A DNA stretch of 6,447 nt from Candidatus Bathyarchaeota archaeon (GTDB lineage Archaea; Thermoproteota; Bathyarchaeia; RBG-16-48-13; GCA-020355125): the NCBI GenBank assembly GCA_030617005.1, contig JAUWWH010000054.1, forward strand, positions 1 to 6,447, in the 5' to 3' direction. The notes beneath the pieces were generated by a model. The model was not told the origin of the DNA. It saw only the letters and a program-made list of their open reading frames with translations, and did not search any database. Below are positions 1 through 6,447 of the stretch, piece after piece. How positions within the stretch are numbered: the first letter of the stretch is position 1; each line of letters starts with the position of its first letter. Position numbers and translations under genes: made by a program.

Positions 1-2507
1 AAGTTGAGGAGTACAGACTTAGAAGAGCTTACAGCCTTTTAGATAGGAATTTTCTTCCTCACGTAGGGAATACACCTGAGCAACGCCTTGAAAAAGCTTA
101 TTTTTTGGGTGAGATGGCTTCAAGAGCAATCGAATTAAAATTGGGATTTAGAGAAGAGGATGATAAAGATCACTATGCAAATAAACGTTTAAAACTAGCG
201 GGGTCCTTACTCGCAGATCTCTTCCGGCTTGCTTTCAGAAATCTATGCCGAGATGTTAAGTATCAATTGGAACGGATGAGTGCTAGACGGAAGAAAATTA
301 CTATATCAGCTGCTGTTCGGCATGGTATAATAACAGGTCGAATAAAACATGCCATTGCAACCGGTAACTGGGGTTATGGGCGAGTTGGTATAACTCAACT
401 TCTCGATAGAACTAACTGCATTTCTACTTTGAGTAATTTACGACGTTTACAATCACCTCTGAGTCGTAGTCAACCTAACTTTGAGGCTCGAGATTTACAT
501 CCAACACATTGGGGAAGAGTATGTCCTAATGAAACACCTGAAGGATCCAATTGTGGACTTGTTAAGAATCTTTCTCTTATGGCTAATATATCCATTGGCA
601 CTAATACAGAAGAGATTAAAGAAGCACTTCTAACATTGAACGTAGTCCCCATTAAAGACGTGGATACTGAAATTAGGACTCGTGATATCAAAGTTTACGT
701 TGATGGTGCTTTAATAGGGTACACCAATACTCCAGACTCTGTTGTTCATAATTTTAAGCATATGCGAAGGCAGGGGTTAATAAGTTCTGAAGCTAACATC
801 GCTTACTGCGCAGACGAAGATAATGACGTTATATCTAAAGAAATCATAGTTACTTGTGACTTTGGAAGAGTCAGGCGCCCACTTATAGTTGTTGAAAAAG
901 GTGAATCTAAACTTAGACAAGAACATATTACAAAATTAAAATCTTCAGAATTAACATGGTCGAACCTAATTAATGAAGGTATCGTTGAATACCTTGATGC
1001 TGAGGAAGAGGAAAATGCTTTTATTGCTTTAGATCCATCGCAAATAACTCTGAAACATACTCATTCAGAGATAGCATCCTTCACGATCTTGGGCATTGCA
1101 ACTTCAATTATACCATATGCTGAATATAACCAATCACCTAGAAACTCATATGAAGCAGCTATGTCTAAACAAGCACTAGGGATTTCTAGTTTTAATTTTA
1201 ATTATCGTGTGGATACCCAATCTCACCTTCTTCATTATCCCCAAATACCTGTAGTTACAACAAAACCGATGGATATCCTAGGGTACTGTGAGAAACCCCC
1301 AGGTCAAAACTATGTAGTAGCAGTACTTTCTGACGGATATAACATGGAAGATGCATTGGTCTTCAATAAATCATCTATTGACCGTGGATTAGCTCGATCC
1401 ACATTCTTTAGAATTTATAAAGCTGAAAGCAAACGTTACCTTGGTGGATTAAGGGATAAATTTGGGATTCCTGAGGCAGGAACGAGAGGTTTTAGAGGTG
1501 AACAATACTATCGTTTCTTAGAGAATGATGGTCTTATCAGTGTTTCCGCTCAGATTGAAAGAAATGATGTCCTTGTTGGAAGGACAAGTCCTCCTCGATT
1601 CTTAGAAGAATTCAGGGACTTTGAAGTTAAGGGACCCACAAGGAGGGACACATCTGTTACTATGAAACATATGGGCGTAGGTACTGTTGATGACGTCTTT
1701 CTAATGGTATCCGCAGAAGGTAGTGAGCTAGTAAAAGTCAGAGTTAGAGATCAACGTATACCTGAATTGGGTGACAAGTTTGCATCTCGCCATGGACAGA
1801 AAGGTGTTATTGGTATGATTATACCGCATGAGGACATGCCTTTTACAGAGGCTGGTATAGTACCTGACGTGATTATTAATCCCCATACATTTCCATCTCG
1901 TATGACTATAGGTCAATTCATCGAATCTATTGCTGGTAAAGTTGCTGCTTTAAAAGGTGAGATTGTAGATGGAACACCATTCAGCAATAAAAAACCTGAA
2001 GAGATAAGAGACACTCTCAAAAAACTTGGATTTCAACATGGTGGTACAGAAGTTATGTATAATGGAATAACTGGTGAAAAATTTGAGGTTAAAATCTTCA
2101 TTGGATTAATCTACTATCAAAAGCTTCACCATATGGTTGCTGATAAGATGCATGCAAGGGCTAGAGGGCAAGTACAGATGCTTACACGACAACCCACAGA
2201 AGGCAGGTCAAGAGGTGGAGGATTAAGATTTGGAGAGATGGAAAGAGACTGCTTAATTGGACATGGGGCAGCTCTGCTCCTAAAAGATCGGCTATTAGAG
2301 GAGTCGGATAAGAGTATGATCTATATTTGTGAAACATGTGGGTATTTGGCTTATTATAATTTTAAGCAACGTAAATATATTTGCCAGATTTGTGGTGAAC
2401 ATGGACATGTTTCAACAGTTATTGTATCCTATGCTTTCAAGCTTCTAATTCAAGAATTAATGTCACTCTGTATCTCACCAAAGTTAATGTTAAGGAGGAA
2501 AGCATAA
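1..2507 (+). CDS. rpoB: DNA-directed RNA polymerase subunit B (Rpb2/beta homologue), 5'-truncated by the window edge
   Basis: This is the second-largest subunit of archaeal RNA polymerase, which forms one side of the active-centre cleft in the cytoplasm. The frame is open from base 3 (first two bases finish an earlier codon), so it is a partial gene; 834 residues are visible against about 1120 for full archaeal RpoB. Numbering from the first visible codon, I see the ANKRLKLAG segment near residue 60, the fork region with ETPEGSNCGLVKN near 177-189, the start of the B'-equivalent part (DIKVYVDG) at 228-235, SPRNSYEAAMSKQALG near 380, GYNMEDA at 445-451, and the active-site stretch GDKFASRHGQKGV at 590-602, whose lysines 592 and 600 match the conserved pair contacting the RNA end. 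HARARGQVQMLTRQPTEGR and GGGLRFGEMERDCL follow, then a clamp zinc ribbon with Cys 776, 779, 794 and 797. The protein is undivided across the B''/B' split point used by many euryarchaea. One residue appears to be missing just before GYNMEDA. A TTG at 105 is not the start, because homology continues upstream of it. Confidence 0.97.
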   Translation, partial: VEEYRLRRAYSLLDRNFLPHVGNTPEQRLEKAYFLGEMASRAIELKLGFREEDDKDHYANKRLKLAGSLLADLFRLAFRNLCRDVKYQLERMSARRKKITISAAVRHGIITGRIKHAIATGNWGYGRVGITQLLDRTNCISTLSNLRRLQSPLSRSQPNFEARDLHPTHWGRVCPNETPEGSNCGLVKNLSLMANISIGTNTEEIKEALLTLNVVPIKDVDTEIRTRDIKVYVDGALIGYTNTPDSVVHNFKHMRRQGLISSEANIAYCADEDNDVISKEIIVTCDFGRVRRPLIVVEKGESKLRQEHITKLKSSELTWSNLINEGIVEYLDAEEEENAFIALDPSQITLKHTHSEIASFTILGIATSIIPYAEYNQSPRNSYEAAMSKQALGISSFNFNYRVDTQSHLLHYPQIPVVTTKPMDILGYCEKPPGQNYVVAVLSDGYNMEDALVFNKSSIDRGLARSTFFRIYKAESKRYLGGLRDKFGIPEAGTRGFRGEQYYRFLENDGLISVSAQIERNDVLVGRTSPPRFLEEFRDFEVKGPTRRDTSVTMKHMGVGTVDDVFLMVSAEGSELVKVRVRDQRIPELGDKFASRHGQKGVIGMIIPHEDMPFTEAGIVPDVIINPHTFPSRMTIGQFIESIAGKVAALKGEIVDGTPFSNKKPEEIRDTLKKLGFQHGGTEVMYNGITGEKFEVKIFIGLIYYQKLHHMVADKMHARARGQVQMLTRQPTEGRSRGGGLRFGEMERDCLIGHGAALLLKDRLLEESDKSMIYICETCGYLAYYNFKQRKYICQICGEHGHVSTVIVSYAFKLLIQELMSLCISPKLMLRRKA
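2328..2393 (+). other. RpoB C-terminal clamp zinc ribbon (four cysteines)
   Basis: Two CxxC pairs, CETC and CQIC, lie 14 residues apart near the end of RpoB (codons beginning at 2328, 2337, 2382 and 2391). This is the position of the zinc site in the Rpb2 domain 7 of archaeal and eukaryotic polymerases, where it stabilises the part of B that packs into the clamp made mainly by subunit A. All four ligands are present, so the domain should fold normally. Confidence 0.9.
2492..2498 (+). promoter_or_regulatory. Shine-Dalgarno site for rpoA, embedded in the end of rpoB
   Basis: AAGGAGG, a near-perfect complement to the archaeal 16S rRNA 3' end, ends 10 bases before the rpoA ATG at 2509. It lies inside the last codons of rpoB, where it encodes part of the Arg-Arg-Lys near the C-terminus. 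It fixes the rpoA start and suggests re-initiation or coupled translation by ribosomes finishing rpoB. Confidence 0.9.
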
Positions 2508-2508
2508 A

Positions 2509-5500
2509 ATGGTTTTAGCTGATGCTGAAATATCTAAACTTATCGACGGGATATCTTTTGGACTTTTCTCACCAAGTCTTATCCGAAAACTCTCTGTAGC
2601 AGAAGTCTTTATGGCCGATACATACGATGAAGATGGAGTGTCAATAACCTCCGGTCTTATGGACGGTCGTTTTGGAACACTCGAACCAAGACAGAGATGT
2701 CAGACCTGTGGTAATACTGCTTCTATCTGTCCCGGTCATTTCGGTCATGTTGAATTAGCAGTTCCTGTTATTCATCCAAGCTTTGCTAAACTTACTCATA
2801 AACTTCTTAATATGACCTGTCGAAACTGCGGTAGAATTCCTCTTTCGAATGAAGTTCTCGAAGAATATAGCAGGAAAATTGAAGATGAAAGAAAAACCCT
2901 TGGTTTACAGTCTTCTTCATCATTTAAAAAAATTGAAGTAAAGACGAAAAAGAATCTAACTTGTCCACATTGTGGTGCCGCTAATTATAAAATTAAATTT
3001 ACCAAACCTACCTCATACCAGGAAAATTTAGATGACGATAGCGTTAATATTTTAACACCAAGTATGATAAGGGAAAGACTGGAAAGAATTTTGGGTAATG
3101 ACTTAAAACTTATAGGTCTAGATCCTGAAGCCGCTCGCCCTGAATGGGCGGTTCTTCAAGTTCTTCCTGTTCCATTCGTATACGTTCGTCCATCTATAAC
3201 CTTTGAGTCTGGAGTAAGGTCAGAAGACGATCTTACACATAAACTTGTAGACATCATTAGAATCAACCATAGAGTGAAGGAGAACATCGAAGCTGGGGCT
3301 CCAGCCTTAATCGTTCAAGATTTATCTGAACTCCTCCAATATCACATTACAACATACTTTAATAATGAATCCTCTGGTATACCTCCTGCTCGCCACAGAT
3401 CAGGCAGAGCCCTAAAAACTCTCTCTCAAAGATTGAAGGGAAAAGAAGGCAGATTTCGAAGTAATCTCTCAGGAAAGAGAGTTGATTTTTCTGCTAGAAC
3501 TGTGATATCTCCAGATCCAAATCTTGACATAAATGAAGTTGGTGTTCCAATAGATATTGCCAGGCAATTAACAATTCCAAAAAGGTTGAATTATTTAAAC
3601 ATTGAAGCAATGAAAAAACTTGTAATAAATGGAATGGAGAAATATCCCGGTGCATTGTATGTTGTTAGACCGGATGGAAAACGTGTAAGATTAGAATTTG
3701 TTACCGAAAGAGAAAAAGTAGCCGAGCTTTTACAACCAGGTTTTATCGTCGAACGTCATTTAATGGATGGTGATATCGTTATTTTCAATAGACAGCCTTC
3801 TCTCCATAGAATGTCTATTATGGCACATAAGGTTAAAGTTATGCCATATAAAACATTTAGACTTCACCTAGCTGTTTGTACACCATACAATGCTGATTTT
3901 GATGGAGATGAAATGAATCTTCATGTTCCCCAAAGAGAAGAAGCGCAAACAGAAGCAGCTCTTCTAATGAAAGTTCAAGACCAAATCCTCTCTCCACGAT
4001 ATGGTGGTCCTGTAATAGGAGCTACAAAAGATTTTATCACCGCTTCATATGTCTTAACTAAGAGCACAACCAGGCTCACAAAAGAAGAAATCTCTAGAAT
4101 TCTAATGGCAACTAACTATAATGGTTCTATTCCTGAACCAGTCATCAAGAGACCAGAACCTTTTTGGACGGGTAAGCAAATTTTCAGTCTTTTCTTACCC
4201 AAAGGCTTTGATTACGTCTTAAAAGCAAGCATATGTCAGCATTGTTCTCGTTGTAAATATGCTGACTGTCTAAATGATGCATATGTCATAGTTAAAGATG
4301 GAATTTTAGAAAGTGGAGTAATTGATGAAAATTCTATTGGAACAGAAAAATCTGAGAGCATTTACCACAGAATCGTGAAGGATTATGGTACACAAGCTGC
4401 AAGTAACTTTTTAAATTCTATATGCAAACTTCTCAAAGAATTCCTCACTATGAAGGGATTTGGTTACTCAATTGATGAACTTGATTTATCGCCAAAAACA
4501 CATAAAAAAATAAACAAGTTAATAAACTTGACAAATCAAAATGTTCATGAATTAATAGAAAAGCATAACCAAGGAATATTATCAAGGCTTCCTGGGCAAA
4601 CACTTGAAGAATCACTAGAAATATTCATAATGAATGAACTTGCAAAAGCTAGAGATGGATCTGGAAATATTGCTGACAAATTTTTTGGAATGAATAATCA
4701 TGGTATCATAATGACAAGGACAGGTGCCCGTGGATCTAGTCTAAACATAGGTCAAATGACAGCATGTTTAGGACAACAATCCGTTAGAGGTAAACGAATC
4801 TTTAGAGGATACAAAAATCGAACTTTAGCTCATTTTGAACCAAGAGATCAGAGTCCAAGGGCAAGAGGCTTTGTTGTCTCAAGTTATAGAGATGGTCTTG
4901 ATCCAATCGAATTCTTCTTTCACGCTACTGGTGGAAGAGAAGGACTTGTTGATACCGCTGTTCGTACACAACAGAGTGGCTACATGCAACGAAGATTGAT
5001 AAATGCTCTAGAATTTCTAAAAGTTGAACATGATGGAACAGTCCGTAATTCCAAAGGAGATATTGTTCAATTTAGATACGGTGATGATGGAATAGACCCC
5101 GCAAAAAGTGATCATGGTAAAGCAATTAATATTGAGAGGCTCATAGCCACTCTTAAACTGACAATGGAGAAAGGAAAACCCGCAACAAAGAACTATATTA
5201 AACAAGAATTACTGAAAATAGAGAATGAGTTAACCCCTCTTCTAGTTGCAGAACTTAGAACTAGCGCATCAAAGACAAAACTAAGTACAAAGGCTTTCAA
5301 TCAACTTATTCAGATAGTATTAGACTCCTATAAAAATGGTCAAGTTGAACCGGGGGAAGCTGTTGGAATTGTAGCTGCACAATCCATCGGTGAACCGGGA
5401 ACTCAGATGACCCTAAGGACTTTCCATTATGCTGGTATAAGAGAGATGAACGTTACTTTAGGGTTACCCCGCCTTATTGAAATAGTAGACGCTAGAAAAA

Positions 5501-6336
5501 ACCCCTCAACTCCGATTATGAAAATTTATCTCGATAAGGAACATAGTGCTACAATTGAGAAATCCACAAAGATTGCTGAACAAATAGTTTATACAACTGC
5601 CGACGCTATCTCTTCACTCATTTACATAGATCCCATAAAAGCATCTATAGTATTGAAAATAAATAAGAAAAGGATGAAAACTAGAGGTATTATACAAGAA
5701 GATCTTGAGAATGCTTTTAATTTCAAAAACTGCACGGTAACTGTAGATGACGATGCTATTCTCATAACTCCTGAAGAGGTTACAGATTTAAGTAAACTCC
5801 TACCTAAAATTCCTTTAACGCATATTAAAGGAATTCCTGGAATCCGGAGAGCTCTTGTTACACAAGAGAAAGGTAAATGGTTAATAAATACAGATGGTTC
5901 GAACCTATCTAAGGTTCTCAAGGTTCCAGGTGTAGACTCAACTAGAACCTCAACAAATAACGTTCATGAGATAGCTAAAACCCTTGGCATAGAAGCTGCT
6001 AGGAATTCACTTATCAAAGAAGCTAGAGGTGTTCTTGACGAACAGGGACTGGATGTCGATGTTAGACATGTGATGCTGGTAGCCGATATTATGACTGCGA
6101 ATGGTGATGTTTTACAAATCGGGAGACATGGTGTAAGTGGTAAAAAATCCAGTGTTATTGCAAGAGCAGCTTTTGAAATAACCGTGCCAACTCTAGTTGA
6201 TGCTGCTTCCAAAGGAATGAAGGATATGTTTAAAGGCGTTACTGAATCTGTGATAGTGGGTCAGAACATTCCTGTTGGTACGGGAATAATCGAAATTTTT
6301 ATGGGACTAAGTAAAGAAAATAGCGAGGAAATTTAA
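2509..6336 (+). CDS. rpoA: DNA-directed RNA polymerase subunit A, fused A'+A'' (Rpb1/beta' homologue)
   Basis: This is the largest, catalytic subunit of archaeal RNA polymerase, complete at 1275 residues, close to the sum of separately encoded A' (about 880) and A'' (about 395). In order: clamp zinc site C64/C67/C74/H77; second zinc site C104/C107/C152/C155; clamp coiled-coil and rudder region about 245-310; lid and switch segment RFRSNLSGKRVDFSAR at 315-330; NRQPSLHRM at 427-435; catalytic loop NADFDGD at 461-467; a cysteine cluster at 576-587; funnel motif TGARGSSLN from 738; bridge helix about 804-840; the A'/A'' junction about 865-944; trigger-loop region GEAVGIVAAQSIGEPG then TLRTFHYAG at 949-976; jaw about 1000-1170; and the C-terminal cleft/clamp segment VRHVMLVADIMTANG from 1185. 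There is no heptad-repeat tail. The start is set by the Shine-Dalgarno site 10 bases upstream, and rpoB stops one base before it. The uncommon features are the A'/A'' fusion and Thr807 in place of the usual methionine in the bridge helix. Confidence 0.98.
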   Translation: MVLADAEISKLIDGISFGLFSPSLIRKLSVAEVFMADTYDEDGVSITSGLMDGRFGTLEPRQRCQTCGNTASICPGHFGHVELAVPVIHPSFAKLTHKLLNMTCRNCGRIPLSNEVLEEYSRKIEDERKTLGLQSSSSFKKIEVKTKKNLTCPHCGAANYKIKFTKPTSYQENLDDDSVNILTPSMIRERLERILGNDLKLIGLDPEAARPEWAVLQVLPVPFVYVRPSITFESGVRSEDDLTHKLVDIIRINHRVKENIEAGAPALIVQDLSELLQYHITTYFNNESSGIPPARHRSGRALKTLSQRLKGKEGRFRSNLSGKRVDFSARTVISPDPNLDINEVGVPIDIARQLTIPKRLNYLNIEAMKKLVINGMEKYPGALYVVRPDGKRVRLEFVTEREKVAELLQPGFIVERHLMDGDIVIFNRQPSLHRMSIMAHKVKVMPYKTFRLHLAVCTPYNADFDGDEMNLHVPQREEAQTEAALLMKVQDQILSPRYGGPVIGATKDFITASYVLTKSTTRLTKEEISRILMATNYNGSIPEPVIKRPEPFWTGKQIFSLFLPKGFDYVLKASICQHCSRCKYADCLNDAYVIVKDGILESGVIDENSIGTEKSESIYHRIVKDYGTQAASNFLNSICKLLKEFLTMKGFGYSIDELDLSPKTHKKINKLINLTNQNVHELIEKHNQGILSRLPGQTLEESLEIFIMNELAKARDGSGNIADKFFGMNNHGIIMTRTGARGSSLNIGQMTACLGQQSVRGKRIFRGYKNRTLAHFEPRDQSPRARGFVVSSYRDGLDPIEFFFHATGGREGLVDTAVRTQQSGYMQRRLINALEFLKVEHDGTVRNSKGDIVQFRYGDDGIDPAKSDHGKAINIERLIATLKLTMEKGKPATKNYIKQELLKIENELTPLLVAELRTSASKTKLSTKAFNQLIQIVLDSYKNGQVEPGEAVGIVAAQSIGEPGTQMTLRTFHYAGIREMNVTLGLPRLIEIVDARKNPSTPIMKIYLDKEHSATIEKSTKIAEQIVYTTADAISSLIYIDPIKASIVLKINKKRMKTRGIIQEDLENAFNFKNCTVTVDDDAILITPEEVTDLSKLLPKIPLTHIKGIPGIRRALVTQEKGKWLINTDGSNLSKVLKVPGVDSTRTSTNNVHEIAKTLGIEAARNSLIKEARGVLDEQGLDVDVRHVMLVADIMTANGDVLQIGRHGVSGKKSSVIARAAFEITVPTLVDAASKGMKDMFKGVTESVIVGQNIPVGTGIIEIFMGLSKENSEEI
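3889..3909 (+). other. RpoA catalytic loop NADFDGD (metal-A site)
   Basis: Residues 461-467 read NADFDGD and are followed by EMNLH. Aspartates 463, 465 and 467 are the three universally conserved residues that hold the catalytic magnesium in all multi-subunit RNA polymerases. Their presence shows that the subunit is catalytically competent at this site. Confidence 0.97.
4234..4269 (+). other. Four-cysteine cluster CX2CX2CX4C in RpoA, possible metal site
   Basis: Cysteines 576, 579, 582 and 587 sit in the pore/funnel region between the catalytic loop and the bridge helix, just before a short conserved-looking strand (IVKDGILESGVID). The spacing could hold a zinc ion or, less likely, an iron-sulphur cluster. 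I believe cysteine-rich versions of this segment occur in other archaeal A' subunits, but I cannot confirm how widely. Metal binding is inference from spacing only. Confidence 0.45.
5101..5340 (+). other. A'/A'' fusion junction inside rpoA
   Basis: Residues 865-944 lie between the end of the A'-type sequence (YGDDGIDP at 857-864) and the conserved core of the A''-type sequence (EPGEAVGIVAAQ from 947). In most archaea the gene is interrupted in this stretch, giving separate rpoA1 and rpoA2. Here the frame runs through without a stop. The only in-frame ATG in it (codon 886, at 5164) has no Shine-Dalgarno sequence before it, so I see no sign of separate A'' initiation. Confidence 0.85.
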
Positions 6337-6367
6337 AAAAATAGTTAGTTCTTTAAAGATCCTGTTT

Positions 6368-6372
6368 GGAGG
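6368..6372 (+). promoter_or_regulatory. Shine-Dalgarno site for rpl30e
   Basis: GGAGG lies 9 bases before the ATG at 6382, inside the 45-base spacer after rpoA. It picks this ATG as the start over the in-frame TTG directly before it (6379). The spacer shows no hairpin followed by a T-run, so transcription probably continues from rpoA into this gene. Confidence 0.85.
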
Positions 6373-6381
6373 ACAATATTG

Positions 6382-6447
6382 ATGATTGATCTTGATCGAA
6401 TTATCAGATTAGCAATTAAATCTAAGAAAATCTATTTTGGTTCGAAA
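6382..6447 (+). CDS. rpl30e: Ribosomal protein L30e (eL30 family), N-terminal fragment cut by the window edge
   Basis: Twenty-two codons are visible, reading MIDLDRIIRLAI then KSKKIYFGSK. This matches the start of archaeal L30e, where an initial acidic Asp-Leu-Asp helix segment is followed by a lysine-rich turn and a hydrophobic strand ending Gly-Ser-Lys. L30e is a small (about 100-residue) RNA-binding protein of the large ribosomal subunit, in the same fold family as L7Ae. The call rests on this short match plus position: L30e directly after the polymerase A gene is a widely conserved archaeal order, normally followed by nusA and rps12. It is spaced 45 bases from rpoA, with its own Shine-Dalgarno site. 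Confidence 0.85.
   Translation, partial: MIDLDRIIRLAIKSKKIYFGSK

Noticed and set aside
105..107. TTG at 105 as the start of rpoB
   Set aside because: Typical RpoB sequence (for example RNFLPHVGNT and QRLEKAYFLG) is in frame upstream of it back to base 3, so the gene continues off the left edge.
470..2000. Reverse-strand open frames at 470-691 and 1728-1916
   Set aside because: They lie wholly opposite strongly conserved RpoB codons, are short, and their translations resemble no family I know; they are shadows of the real gene.
3136..3150. Small GC hairpin CGCCC-TGAAT-GGGCG
   Set aside because: A five-base stem within conserved rpoA codons (ARPEWAV region). It is locally GC-rich, but nothing suggests a regulatory role.
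4515..4530. Inverted repeat CAAGTT-AATA-AACTTG
   Set aside because: A six-base stem with a four-base loop in AT-rich coding sequence, with no T-run after it; expected by chance and inside rpoA.
5017..6212. Reverse-strand open frames at 5017-5205, 5622-5921 and 5964-6212
   Set aside because: All are antisense to well-conserved A''-type sequence of rpoA. The hydrophobic run in the 5622-5921 frame comes from the complement of lysine/isoleucine-rich codons, and I saw no convincing start signal.
6351..6358. CTTTAAAG in the rpoA-rpl30e spacer as a TATA box for a separate rpl30e promoter
   Set aside because: It would place the transcript start about at the ATG, removing the clear Shine-Dalgarno site, and no convincing BRE precedes it. 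Such AT-rich strings are common in this DNA.
6337..6381. Possible transcription terminator after rpoA
   Set aside because: The 45-base spacer has no stem-loop and no long T-run, and the next operon gene follows at once, so termination is unlikely here.

Overview
The window is a piece of an archaeal transcription/translation operon, read entirely on the + strand: the 3' part of rpoB, a complete rpoA, and the first 22 codons of rpl30e (ribosomal protein L30e). The order RNA polymerase B, then A, then L30e is the classic archaeal arrangement, which usually continues into nusA, rps12 and rps7. The motifs are of the archaeal/eukaryotic type: split zinc sites in the clamp, a catalytic loop with three aspartates in RpoA, and a C-terminal zinc ribbon in RpoB. 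Both internal genes are preceded by strong Shine-Dalgarno sequences, and RpoA ends without heptad repeats, so a eukaryotic origin is excluded. The DNA is clearly AT-rich.

Layout: positions 1-2507 hold rpoB, lacking roughly its first 290 codons, which lie off the left edge. Positions 2509-6336 hold rpoA as one 1275-codon frame containing both the A' and A'' parts, which are separate genes in most archaea. Positions 6337-6381 are a 45-base spacer with a Shine-Dalgarno site. Positions 6382-6447 are the start of rpl30e, cut by the right edge. No mobile element, RNA gene, CRISPR array or long non-coding stretch is present.

Taxonomy: an undivided RpoB argues against most methanogens, haloarchaea and Archaeoglobus, where B is split into B'' and B'. 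A fused RpoA argues against Crenarchaeota and most Euryarchaeota. The combination fits Thaumarchaeota/Aigarchaeota, Korarchaeota, or some of the uncultivated TACK and Asgard lineages. Several sequence stretches feel closest to the Thaumarchaeota/Bathyarchaeota side, but that is recall, not a search result, and I cannot name a genus.

The two large products form the two halves of the RNA polymerase active-centre cleft. Stop-to-start spacing of one base, with the rpoA ribosome-binding site inside the end of rpoB, would help make them in matched amounts. I see no previously undescribed system here; this is a conserved housekeeping region. Points worth a second look are the A'/A'' fusion, two local departures from near-universal polymerase motifs (a threonine in the bridge-helix hinge and a one-residue shortening before the RpoB GYNMEDA motif), and a four-cysteine cluster in RpoA.
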